The notes under the pieces are model-generated. The model saw only the letters and a list, made by a program, of their open reading frames with translations, was not told the DNA's origin and searched no databases. From positions 49,437,230 through 49,501,229 of the forward strand of contig OZ034968.1 of the NCBI GenBank assembly GCA_964030785.1: 64,000 nucleotides of DNA, written 5' to 3'. The position numbers were made by a program, and so were the translations under genes. Below, in pieces: positions 30,961 to 40,618 of the stretch. Source of the DNA: Siderastrea siderea (lineage: Eukaryota > Cnidaria > Anthozoa > Scleractinia > Rhizangiidae). The stretch's first letter is position 1, and the number at the start of each line of letters is the position of its first letter.

Positions 30961-31330
30961 AATTGTCATATTTTTCAATTTCTTGTCTATTTTTGGCGTT
31001 CCAAATCAAGAAATTATTGACAACAAATACACCTGTCGCTGGTGGTGTGTAGCAAGCGTTGAACAAGTCTGCCGAGCTTGAGAGCGATTTGGGTGTATAT
31101 CGTCTGATCCAAAGAAAGCTGATAATTGATACTGAAATCGCTGGCAGAGTTTGCTAAACGCAACGACAAGCGCTCTTTGTCATGGAAGGCCTTTCTACAA
31201 ATAAAGTATGTCTAACTTGGTAATCGACCCCGAAACACAGTGTTTTCATCTAGCTAGGACAATTCGCAATACCAAACCAATAGACAGCATTTTCCCTAAC
31301 TTTCACGACATTTGCAAATACCAGTTGCTT
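30960..31330 (+). repeat. Block T, copy 3
   Basis: Equivalent to 17720-18140, with the GATCCAAAGAAAGCTGAT core at about 31107 and an ATGTCTAACTTGGTAATCG stretch at 31208. It has no intact coding frame. Confidence 0.55.
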
Positions 31331-31940
31331 TGGGTTACTTCGACGAATGTGGTCAACGAAGGTTCTTTCTTTGGTAGATTATCAGATACTTCGAAATGTC
31401 GGGCAGGTCATTAGGAGTCTTGTATTTGATCCAAAGGTACCATTATGAACCATCGCAGTGAAGATGAGAACAGAACTATTTTTGGGGAGGACTTACTCAG
31501 TGTGCACGTCACACTGTGCTTCTCTGGCAATATCCTCTTCCGTTCTCTTCAGTTCCTCCGGTATACGCTCTCCGGTAGGTTTGTTGTTGTACTAGATGGC
31601 GATAGTTGTCGATCACTCGGTAAACCCAACCTCGCACTCACACCAACGAACTTCCATTTTTTAGCTTCTTTTTCAATTTTGTTTTGTGCCACTTGGAAAA
31701 CCGAGTAGGGTCCACTCTTCAATCATCTCCTTTCTTAAGTGCGTCGATCCTAAGACTTTTTTGGTTATTTTCGGCTGGGTTATCACGCATTGCTTCAAAA
31801 GGCCAAACGTGCTTTTCGAAAATGTGAGATTTGTCCACCACCAATATACCTTTCAAAGATGAAGGGCAAAAACCGATGTTCCTGGCTCAACCTCTGAGAA
31901 ACAGCAATTTATGACAAGCTGCGTGTACGATTCCTGCAAG
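31330..31940 (-). pseudogene. BEL/Pao pol linker fragment, copy 3
   Basis: Equivalent to 18140-18720. It stops at GTACGATTCCTGCAAG (31926-31941), where it is joined directly to the middle of the polymerase. The spacer and the polymerase N-terminal half are therefore deleted here. Confidence 0.65.
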
Positions 31941-32470
31941 AGTCCGCAAGTTGGTGGACGTAAAACTGGTATGCGCCGGCAAACATGTTTGATGACCAGC
32001 TGGCGGCCATGCAGGTCCCCAAGAGAAGGCTGACGCTCAACAGACTTAAGTACGTGGACAATACCGTGTTACACCGGTCCGAGCACCTCAGGTATGCCTT
32101 GTAGTAAAACATGATGAAGGCGCAGCAAGGCGGTCGCTGCCACCTGCTGTACACGGATACAGACTCGCTCCCCCTCGATATCGAAACCAAGAACGTCTAC
32201 GAGGAAGTGGCTGCGTGCTGCCACCTCTATGACACCTCGGAATTCCGCAAGTACCGAGAGAATAAGAAGGTTCTTCGGAAGATGAAGGATGAGGGCACCG
32301 GGCGCCCGATCGCTGAATATGGGGGCCTCGGAATGGATGTTCTGCGTTCAGAGGGACACCACTTCTACGTGCAACACCTTAACAGGGTGTCACTCTCCCC
32401 CTTTGACTTAAACCGCTGGAACGCACAAAATAGTGTGGACACTCTAGCTTATGGCGACAACGCTCGATAA
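31940..32470 (+). pseudogene. Polinton-type DNA polymerase B fragment, copy C
   Basis: Only the C-terminal part survives. The best frame is 32111-32470, with intact motif C YTDTDS at 32150-32167, then YDTSEFRKY, KMKDEGTGRPIAEYGG and VSLSPFDLNRW. Motif B is just outside the left junction. The preceding bases (31940-32110) hold a broken frame with PKRRLTLNRLKYVDN-like sequence. Truncated and not functional. Confidence 0.75.
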
Positions 32471-32523
32471 TCGCAGCGAAGCCACTAACGAGTTGGAAAC
32501 CGTTTTTCGGCGGCAGCTGAATG

Positions 32524-33126
32524 TCAGAAGTACCACATGCACATCCTCCCTGAGAAAGCCTCTAGTCGGCCCTCCAACAAATAGTAGAGCACCGGCTCGC
32601 CGTGTTTAGGGACCGCGCGCCTTAACCTGTTAACCTGTAAAGAACACACAGGTTCTGTTGCCCTACGGCAAACCCCTTCAAGCTTGCCAGGCTGGTAGAT
32701 ATAACGAACACCAACACCCGAGGGGAGCTCTTTCTCCTCGAGGCCAACTGGGTGGCCAGCAACCAAAGAGGAGGGGTTTTGTGCCACTGTTTTTGCCTTG
32801 ACAGCAACTGCAGGTATTTTTCCCGTCAAGGAAGTCATAGCGACCACCCACTCAGTGGGCCTCTGGCCAGAAGGAAGCCCCATCTCCCGGGCAATGTGAA
32901 AGCCAGACAGCCGCTTGTGGAGTGTGCGGTCAAACCGTTCAACGATTGCCTGGTCTCGGTGCAGATCTGGGATGCCACACTGGAAGGAGACGCCACGCTG
33001 CTGACAACACCCATATACCCGCTTCCAGGGTCCACAAGTTAGAATCTTTTGCCACTTTAATGGCCTCTTTTTCTGCCAATCGTAATAGAGAAACGAAAAC
33101 CTTTTCTTCGTCGGGCTGTCCATCAC
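32524..33126 (-). pseudogene. Polinton-type DDE integrase remnant, copy C
   Basis: A 200-residue open stretch converging on polymerase copy C. It lacks the first-Asp strand, has the frameshifted CGPWKRVYGCC in place of the second-Asp strand, and keeps HRDQAIVERFDRTL with the Glu. The C-terminal region includes GVGVRYIYQPGKLEG and VLYYLLEG. Loss of two catalytic residues means it is inactive despite the long frame. Confidence 0.78.
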
Positions 33127-33410
33127 CCCCCTGAGAATGATTTGGGTTTATATCATCTGATCCAAAGCAATCTGATAATGGATACTAAAAGCGATGGAAG
33201 AGTTTCCTAATTCTTCGAGCTGGAGAGCTGGATGACATGCGCTTTTCATCATGAAAGGCCTTTCTACAAATAAAGCTTGTCTAACTTCCCAACAGATCGA
33301 GAAACACAGTGTTTTCATCTAGCCGGCGAGGACAACTCGCAACACCAAACCAATGGACAGCATTTTCCCTTTCATGACATTTGTGAATACCAGTTGGTTT
33401 GGGTTATGTG
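33127..33410 (+). repeat. Block T-like segment between integrase and array, copy C
   Basis: Equivalent to 22620-22890. It carries a doubled GGTTATGT/GGTTATGTGG microrepeat at about 33403-33417 just before the array. Confidence 0.55.
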
Positions 33411-33933
33411 GTTATGTGGTCAATTTAACGAAAATATTGTGTGAAAATGTTGCAAACCTTCTTCAAACAGTGTGTTTTAGCTGTCTATAACAACGTTGGG
33501 CGAAATGGTGAGAAAAGAGTGTGTTTTCCCTAGTTTTGATGAATGTGGCTTTAATTAAAGAGAACAGTCCCGTTTTGACCGCTTTTTGCAACTTTGACCA
33601 AATGGATTAAAACAGGGTGTTCTTCCTCGTTTTGGTAAATGTGGCTTAAATTAATGAAAACGGCGCGGTTTCGCTTGTATGGAGAAGTATCGCCAAACTT
33701 TAAGAAAACCGATTCTTTTCATCAATTTAAGCCACATTGACCAAAAGAAAAGGAAAAAACGCTGGTTCTGTTCAAATTGTCCAAAGTTAGCCAAAACAGA
33801 CTGTTTCGCAACATTTGTCCAAATAAGCAAAAACACTGTTTTGGTAAAGTTTCGCGATACTTGTCCATACAAGCGAAACCACACTGTTTTAATCAATTGA
33901 AGCCACATTTACCAAAATGTGCAAAAACACGCT
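33410..33933. repeat. 48-bp array with an internal inversion point
   Basis: Minus-orientation units run to about 33708 and then flip to plus-orientation units to 33933. The flanks of the flip are recognisable inverted copies: GCGGTTTCGCTTGTATGG at about 33663 and CCATACAAGCGAAACCAC at about 33866. The duplication unit 1 ends here. Confidence 0.85.
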
Positions 33934-34066
33934 AAGTTTTTATCTATTGGTTCTATTTGTAAAGATGTGTATAGTACTCTTGTAATTGCTTATCTACTAT
34001 ATTGTAAATTTCTTGTTGTATTCTTTAATAAAGAACATTTAAAAAAATAAAAAATAAATAAATAAA
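33934..34066 (+). pseudogene. LINE 3' UTR remnant carried by the duplication
   Basis: About 130 bp identical to the last part of the LINE copy 2 3' UTR, including AATAAA at about 34028 and the A-rich tail. It is not a separate LINE insertion. Confidence 0.9.
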
Positions 34067-34865
34067 ATACCTTGCTAAAGCAACAAATACACCTGTGCAG
34101 CACTGTGAAAGGGATTATTCCAGATGATTCCGGTGGTCTGTGGCAAGCATTGAAAAGGTCTGCTGAGGTTGAGAATGATTTGGACGTATTGTCCGATCCA
34201 AAGCAAGCTGATGATTAATACTGAAGTCGCTAGCAAAAGCGACGACAAGCGCTCTTCATCATGGAAGGCCTTTCTACACATAGACGCCTTCATCGATAAC
34301 TACCAGGCATCACAGAATATCGAACAAGGACAGCATGACAGCTTAAAGTATAATATAGGTGGAGGCTAGCTGTGTACAAGAGCGGTTGGATGCGCGTGAA
34401 CTGTAGTATGTCCAACTGGACCACTTCCTGGACTTTGTCACGAGTCCACATGAAGGAAAAACTGCCCTTTGGAGGGAGGTTATTTGCTGGTAGATAGACC
34501 TTCTGTACTGCATCAGTCGTAGAGTCGTTTCAACAGCTTAATTAATTGTAGCCGACAGTTACAACGCCTCTAATGACCCGGGGAGTCGGTAGTCGCTGGC
34601 AGAAAGTTGGTCAAGAAATCAAAACAAATCAGTACCTCAAAGAAGTACCTATAAGTACCTCAATGAAGTACTTATAAGGACGAGGACATGCTGTAGATTT
34701 TAGAGGCACTTACCAACCAAAATCATACTCATGGAGTGCGCTGATATATGTATTGAAGGTAGGGGTGGAGTAAAATGCGTCCCAGCAGAAATGCCAGTAG
34801 TCGCAGAGAAGAAGAGGGGAACCAACGTAAGAAAAATTTAAAAAAAGCTGAAGGGTAACTCTTTT
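34067..34865 (+). repeat. Block S, copy 4 (duplicate of copy 3)
   Basis: Same as 29778-30600 apart from the 26-bp deletion near 34230, which removes GGGAGAAACTCCTGATCC and the bases after it. Confidence 0.6.
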
Positions 34866-35592
34866 GGGTAACTATCTTACTTATTGTTTCTTGTGCTGTA
34901 AATGTTTTGGTATAGCCTACATTAACGAGACAGGACGACGGCTTGATGACCACTTAAACGTGCATCAGCTTGACGTGTTTAAGAAGAAAGTGGCTCCGCT
35001 GCTACCAAGTCGTTTTTCGAGTCGGGACCACAGACTGTAGGATGTGATGGTTGCAATGATCACAGTGGATCAAACCAAGAAGAACTGGAGAAGAAGCCAT
35101 GAAATGCGTTACGTCTTTAGATGCAACACCTTGGCGCCGAGGAATCTTAGCCAAGACTTTCTTTCTTTGTGACCGTATGCTAGACTTAGGCGGGCGCACC
35201 TTCTCCTGCGCGCCCCATTTTAAAATTGTCATATTTTTCAATTTCTTGTCAATTTTTGGCGTTCCAAATCAAGAAATTATTGACAACAAATACACCTGTC
35301 GCTGGTGGTGTGTAGCAAGCGTTGAACAAGTCTGCCGAGCTTGAGAGCGATTTGGGTGTATATCGTCTGATCCAAAGAAAGCTGATAATTGATACTGAAA
35401 TCGCTGGCAGAGTTTGCTAAACGCAACGACAAGCGCTCTTTGTCATGGAAGGCCTTTCTACAAATAAAGTATGTCTAACTTGGTAATCGACCCCGAAACA
35501 CAGTGTTTTCATCTAGCTAGGACAATTCGCAATACCAAACCAATAGACAGCATTTTCCCTAACTTTCACGACATTTGCAAATACCAGTTGCT
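34866..35592 (+). pseudogene. Penelope-like GIY-YIG fragment 2 and block T, copy 4
   Basis: Near-identical duplicate of 30600-31330, with AYINETGRRLDD at about 34914-34950 and one base change at about 35253. Confidence 0.6.
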
Positions 35593-36203
35593 TTGGGTTA
35601 CTTCGACGAATGTGGTCAACGAAGGTTCTTTCTTTGGTAGATTATCAGATACTTCGAAATGTCGGGCAGGTCATTAGGAGTCTTGTATTTGATCCAAAGG
35701 TACCATTATGAACCATCGCAGTGAAGATGAGAACAGAACTATTTTTGGGGAGGACTTACTCAGTGTGCACGTCACACTGTGCTTCTCTGGCAATATCCTC
35801 TTCCGTTCTCTTCAGTTCCTCCGGTATACGCTCTCCGGTAGGTTTGTTGTTGTACTAGATGGCGATAGTTGTCGATCACTCGGTAAACCCAACCTCGCAC
35901 TCACACCAACGAACTTCCATTTTTTAGCTTCTTTTTCAATTTTGTTTTGTGCCACTTGGAAAACCGAGTAGGGTCCACTCTTCAATCATCTCCTTTCTTA
36001 AGTGCGTCGATCCTAAGACTTTTTTGGTTATTTTCGGCTGGGTTATCACGCATTGCTTCAAAAGGCCAAACGTGCTTTTCGAAAATGTGAGATTTGTCCA
36101 CCACCAATATACCTTTCAAAGATGAAGGGCAAAAACCGATGTTCCTGGCTCAACCTCTGAGAAACAGCAATTTATGACAAGCTGCGTGTACGATTCCTGC
36201 AAG
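35593..36203 (-). pseudogene. BEL/Pao pol linker fragment, copy 4
   Basis: Duplicate of 31330-31940 with the same GTACGATTCCTGCAAG junction to the polymerase at about 36189-36204. Confidence 0.65.
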
Positions 36204-36733
36204 AGTCCGCAAGTTGGTGGACGTAAAACTGGTATGCGCCGGCAAACATGTTTGATGACCAGCTGGCGGCCATGCAGGTCCCCAAGAGAAGGCTGACGCT
36301 CAACAGACTTAAGTACGTGGACAATACCGTGTTACACCGGTCCGAGCACCTCAGGTATGCCTTGTAGTAAAACATGATGAAGGCGCAGCAAGGCGGTCGC
36401 TGCCACCTGCTGTACACGGATACAGACTCGCTCCCCCTCGATATCGAAACCAAGAACGTCTACGAGGAAGTGGCTGCGTGCTGCCACCTCTATGACACCT
36501 CGGAATTCCGCAAGTACCGAGAGAATAAGAAGGTTCTTCGGAAGATGAAGGATGAGGGCACCGGGCGCCCGATCGCTGAATATGGGGGCCTCGGAATGGA
36601 TGTTCTGCGTTCAGAGGGACACCACTTCTACGTGCAACACCTTAACAGGGTGTCACTCTCCCCCTTTGACTTAAACCGCTGGAACGCACAAAATAGTGTG
36701 GACACTCTAGCTTATGGCGACAACGCTCGATAA
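36203..36733 (+). pseudogene. Polinton-type DNA polymerase B fragment, copy D
   Basis: Duplicate of copy C with motif C YTDTDS at 36413-36430. I saw no differences from copy C in the 119-residue open stretch 36374-36733. Confidence 0.75.
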
Positions 36734-36786
36734 TCGCAGCGAAGCCACTAACGAGTTGGAAACCGTTTTTCGGCGGCAGCTGAATG

Positions 36787-37389
36787 TCAGAAGTACCACA
36801 TGCACATCCTCCCTGAGAAAGCCTCTAGTCGGCCCTCCAACAAATAGTAGAGCACCGGCTCGCCGTGTTTAGGGACCGCGCGCCTTAACCTGTTATCCTG
36901 TAAAGAACACACAGGTTCTGTTGCCCTACGGCAAACCCCTTCAAGCTTGCCAGGCTGGTAGATATAACGAACACCAACACCCGAGGGGAGCTCTTTCTCC
37001 TCGAGGCCAACTGGGTGGCCAGCAACCAAAGAGGAGGGGTTTTGTGCCACTGTTTTTGCCTTGACAGCAACTGCAGGTATTTTTCCCGTCAAGGAAGTCA
37101 TAGCGACCACCCACTCAGTGGGCCTCTGGCCAGAAGGAAGCCCCATCTCCCGGGCAATGTGAAAGCCAGACAGCCGCTTGTGGAGTGTGCGGTCAAACCG
37201 TTCAACGATTGCCTGGTCTCGGTGCAGATCTGGGATGCCACACTGGAAGGAGACGCCACGCTGCTGACAACACCCATATACCCGCTTCCAGGGTCCACAA
37301 GTTAGAATCTTTTGCCACTTTAATGGCCTCTTTTTCTGCCAATCGTAATAGAGAAACGAAAACCTTTTCTTCGTCGGGCTGTCCATCAC
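36787..37389 (-). pseudogene. Polinton-type DDE integrase remnant, copy D
   Basis: Duplicate of copy C with one residue change (Val to Asp, in SLQDNRL) from a T-to-A difference at 36898 on the minus-strand codon. The missing catalytic positions are the same. Confidence 0.75.
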
Positions 37390-37672
37390 CCCCCTGAGAA
37401 TGATTTGGGTTTATATCATCTGATCCAAAGCAATCTGATAATGGATACTAAAAGCGATGGAAGAGTTTCCTAATTCTTCGAGCTGGCAAGCTGGATGACA
37501 TGCGCTTTTCATCATGAAAGGCCTTTCTACAAATAAAGCTTGTCTAACTTCCCAACAGATCGAGAAACACAGTGTTTTCATCTAGCCGGCGAGGACAACT
37601 CGCAACACCAAACCAATGGACAGCATTTTCCCTTTCATGACATTTGTGAATACCAGTTGGTTTGGGTTATGT
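37390..37672 (+). repeat. Block T-like segment, copy D
   Basis: Duplicate of 33127-33410 with a two-base difference near 37488. Confidence 0.55.
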
Positions 37673-39600
37673 GGTTATGTGGTCAATTTAACGAAAATAT
37701 TGTGTGAAAATGTTGCAAACCTTCTTCAAACAGTGTGTTTTAGCTGTCTATAACAACGTTGGGCGAAATGGTGAGAAAAGAGTGTGTTTTCCCTAGTTTT
37801 GATGAATGTGGCTTTAATTAAAGAGAACAGTCCCGTTTTGACCGCTTTTTGCAACTTTGACCAAATGGATTAAAACAGGGTGTTCTTCCTCGTTTTGGTA
37901 AATGTGGCTTAAATTAATGAAAACGGCGCGGTTTCGCTTGTATGGAGAAGTATCGCCAAACTTTAAGAAAACCGATTCTTTTCATCAATTTAAGCCACAT
38001 TGACCAAAAGAAAAGGAAAAAACGCTGGTTCTGTTCAAATTGTCCAAAGTTAGCCAAAACAGACTGTTTCGCAACATTTGTCCAAATAAGCAAAAACACT
38101 GTTTTGGTAAAGTTTCGCGATACTTGTCCATACAAGCGAAACCACACTGTTTTAATCAATTGAAGCCACATTTACCAAAATGTGCAAAAACACGCTGTTT
38201 TTATTAAATTTGGGCAAAATTGCAAAAACAAGCCAAAGCAGACTGTTTCCAACAACTTTGTCAACACATGCCCAATACAAGCGAAAACACACTGTTTTCA
38301 TCAGGTTAAACTACTTTTACCAAAACACTCGATATGGTGAAATTTGCCAAAGGCGGTCAAAACAGACTGCAGCCACATTCACCAAAACTAGGAAAAATAC
38401 CCTGTTTTCATTAAATTTGGGCAAAGTTGCCAAAACTAGCCAAAACAGATTGTTTTCATCAACCAAAAGAAGAAAAACGCTGTTTCTATTCAAATTGCCC
38501 AAAGTTTATATACTTGATTTGCCCATATCAACAAAAACACACTGTTCTCATCAAGTTAAACTACGTTTGCCAAAACATTCAATATCCTCAAATTTGCCAA
38601 AGGCGGTCAAAACAGACTATTCTCACCAATTGCAGCCACATTCACCAAAACTAGGAAAAAATACCCTGTTTTCGCCAGTTTTTGGCAACTTCGCCCAAAT
38701 TTAATGAAAACAGGGTATTTTTTCCTAGTTTTGGTGAATGTGGCTGCAATTGGTGAGAACAGTCTGCTTTAGCTTGTTTTTTCCAATTTTGCCCAAATTT
38801 AATAAAAACAGCGTGTTTTTGAGTGTTTTGGGAAACGTGGCTTAACTTGACGAAAAAAAGTGTGGTTTCGCTGGTATCGACAAGTCTCGCCAAACTTAAA
38901 GAAAACAGTGTGTTTTTGCTTATATGGGCCAATGTTGCAAAACGTGTTACAAACAGTCTGATTTGGCCAGTTTTGGGAACTTTGGCCAATTTGAACAGAA
39001 CCAGTGTGTTTTTCCTTTTTTGGTCGATGTGGCCTAAATTGACGAAAACAATCTGTTTTGGCTAATTTTGGCAACTTTGCCCAAATCTGATGAAAACTAC
39101 AGTGTATTTTTCTTAAATTTGGGAAATCTACCTTATGTTGACGAAAACAGGGTGTGTCGCCGTGCATAGGCAAATGTAACTCAACTTGTTGCAAAGAGCC
39201 TGTTTTGGCATCTTTGGGAACATCGGCCAAAGAGAACAGTGTGTTTTTCTTAGCTTTGAAAAATGTACCTTGACTTGATAAATCAGTGTGTTTTGACTTG
39301 TATGGCCATTAAAATGTCTTTAAACTGGTTGAAAGCAGTCTGTTCTGGCAGCTTTTGGCAACTGTGGTTACAATTAACGAAAACAGCGTGTTTCAACTTG
39401 TTTTGGTGTGTATTGGCTTGTATTGGCAAATGCTGCCAAATTTGATAAAAACAGTCTCTTTTAAAAACAGTCGTCTGTTGTCCAAAGACGATGAAAACTT
39501 GGTTCTTTGCCTAGTATTGGTTAATGTAGCTTAACTTAAAGCACTCTTTTTGTTTTGCCTTGTATCCATAAATGTGACTAAACGTGTTCAAAAAGAAGCT
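37673..39600. repeat. 48-bp minisatellite array, copy c, with two orientation flips
   Basis: Minus-orientation units to about 37971, plus-orientation units to about 38690, then minus-orientation units to about 39590. The second flip is a near-perfect hairpin, listed separately. The right edge is the same CTAAACGTGTTCAAAAAG end seen in copy d. Open frames such as 38180-38704 reflect the 48-bp period. Confidence 0.9.
38613..38766. repeat. 61-bp inverted repeat with 32-bp loop at an array flip
   Basis: The arm at 38613-38673 (CAGACTATTCTCACC onward) is the reverse complement of 38706-38766 with one mismatch. The spacer is 38674-38705. The arms are array units, so this is a fold-back of the array on itself. 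Confidence 0.92.
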
Positions 39601-39880
39601 CCTTTTTATGCTATCCGGGTTCTATAATATCACACTGGTTAGAGGCTAAAGGAGTTTTAAAACCTTTTTTAATAGATTCTGAATAAGTCAGGTGCACACG
39701 CTTGGTAAAGATAAAATGCCTATTCACAATAGATTTCAACCAATAGTTCTTTGATAAGGATTCTTTAATACTGTGACTAAGAAAAATTCATATCATTAAT
39801 ATAATGTTAGTTATTAGGATATACCTTATATGTAAAAGGGGATGCTAATAAAGTTGTATGAAAGATTCTGATGTCAATTC
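39600..39880. repeat. AT-rich linker, copy c
   Basis: Equivalent to 25110-25440, including TTCTATAATATCACAC and CATTAATATAATGTTAG. No ORF. Confidence 0.6.
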
Positions 39881-39957
39881 AGTCTTTTTTGGCTGGACAT
39901 GTACGCGCAGACATCCACGAAATTGATCCAAGTTCGTCATTTGGATAACTTCTTAAC
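39880..39957 (-). pseudogene. BEL/Pao pol remnant copy c, 3' part (split by the TTAA element)
   Basis: About 80 bp equivalent to 56110-56194 (MFARTCPAKKDS-like region after the integrase core, minus strand). It continues at 44417 on the other side of the 4.45 kb insertion. Confidence 0.75.
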
Positions 39958-39961
39958 TTAA

Positions 39962-40618
39962 GAGCAAATCCGTACAAAAACCAAACATTGAGCGGCAAAG
40001 CTTGAAAATTCAAATTCGCTCTTCTTTTGCATGGTGGTGTAAGAACGCTGTGTAGTTTTTTCCTTGAAATAACTCTATTTCTGAGAAAAACGAAAAACTC
40101 CGTTCATAGCTCTAAGGTCGATTTTGCAAGACCAGGAAGGGTAAAAATTCCTTCAAGTTCACTCGACTCGCGTATCAAAACTATTGAACCAGGGAAGGCT
40201 GTAATACTACCAATTTGTTGTATGATTCTTCGTCGTCCCAACCTTATTATTTTATAAACTTAAGACTAGTCATAGTGTTCAAGGGAATAAAAAAGATTAA
40301 GGCTTCTTTTTGTTACCTCAATCGATAGGTCAAAAAGAACGACGAGTTTGACCATGTGCCTTTACTTGTAATTTTATAAAACTTAGGGTTTAAAGAGTAA
40401 TGATGTTGTACTTTCGAATTATGTTAAAATTTGTTTGGGCAAATAATTTTAGAATATTCAGGAAATTTTTTAAAATCGTGCTTAGAAAGCGCAAAATCAC
40501 GCCATCTGATGATTGCGTGACCAAGAGTGACCTGAGATAGAATTCCTTCAGTTGGTAATATCAGCAGATAAGGGCAACGTTGACGCATAAAACAAGTTAA
40601 ATATACTAACCTGTACAC
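39962..40618 (+). repeat. Left terminal inverted repeat of the TTAA element
   Basis: About 657 bp. It matches the reverse complement of 43756-44412 over its whole length with many substitutions and small indels. Shared landmarks include TTTGACCATGTGCCTTTACT and TTCCTTCAGTTGG. The inner end on the minus strand is GTACAGGTTAGT. Confidence 0.9.

Larger units (their letters stand above)
29645..33933. repeat. Tandem segmental duplication, unit 1 (4,289 bp)
   Basis: Starts inside the LINE copy 2 3' UTR (AAGTTTTTATCTATTGG) and ends inside the 48-bp array (CAAAAACACGCT). Unit 2 follows head to tail. Comparing the parts I read found three single-base differences (30990/35253, 32635/36898 and the GGAGAG/GGCAAG change near 33225/37488) and one 26-bp deletion in unit 2. 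Confidence 0.95.
33934..38196. repeat. Tandem segmental duplication, unit 2 (4,263 bp)
   Basis: A head-to-tail copy of 29645-33933. The constant offset is 4,289 before and 4,263 after a 26-bp deletion at about 34230. The left edge joins LINE 3' UTR sequence directly to the array, which is the duplication breakpoint. To the right of 38196 the array continues as it must have done before the duplication. Confidence 0.95.

Noticed and set aside
32524..33126. 200-codon integrase ORF as an active gene
   Set aside because: Two of three catalytic positions are missing or out of frame.
33934..34066. A fourth LINE insertion
   Set aside because: It is identical to the LINE copy 2 3' UTR and was carried by the tandem duplication.
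7068..39600. Regularly spaced repeats as CRISPR arrays
   Set aside because: Units are contiguous and diverged with no unique spacers, and the sequence is eukaryotic.
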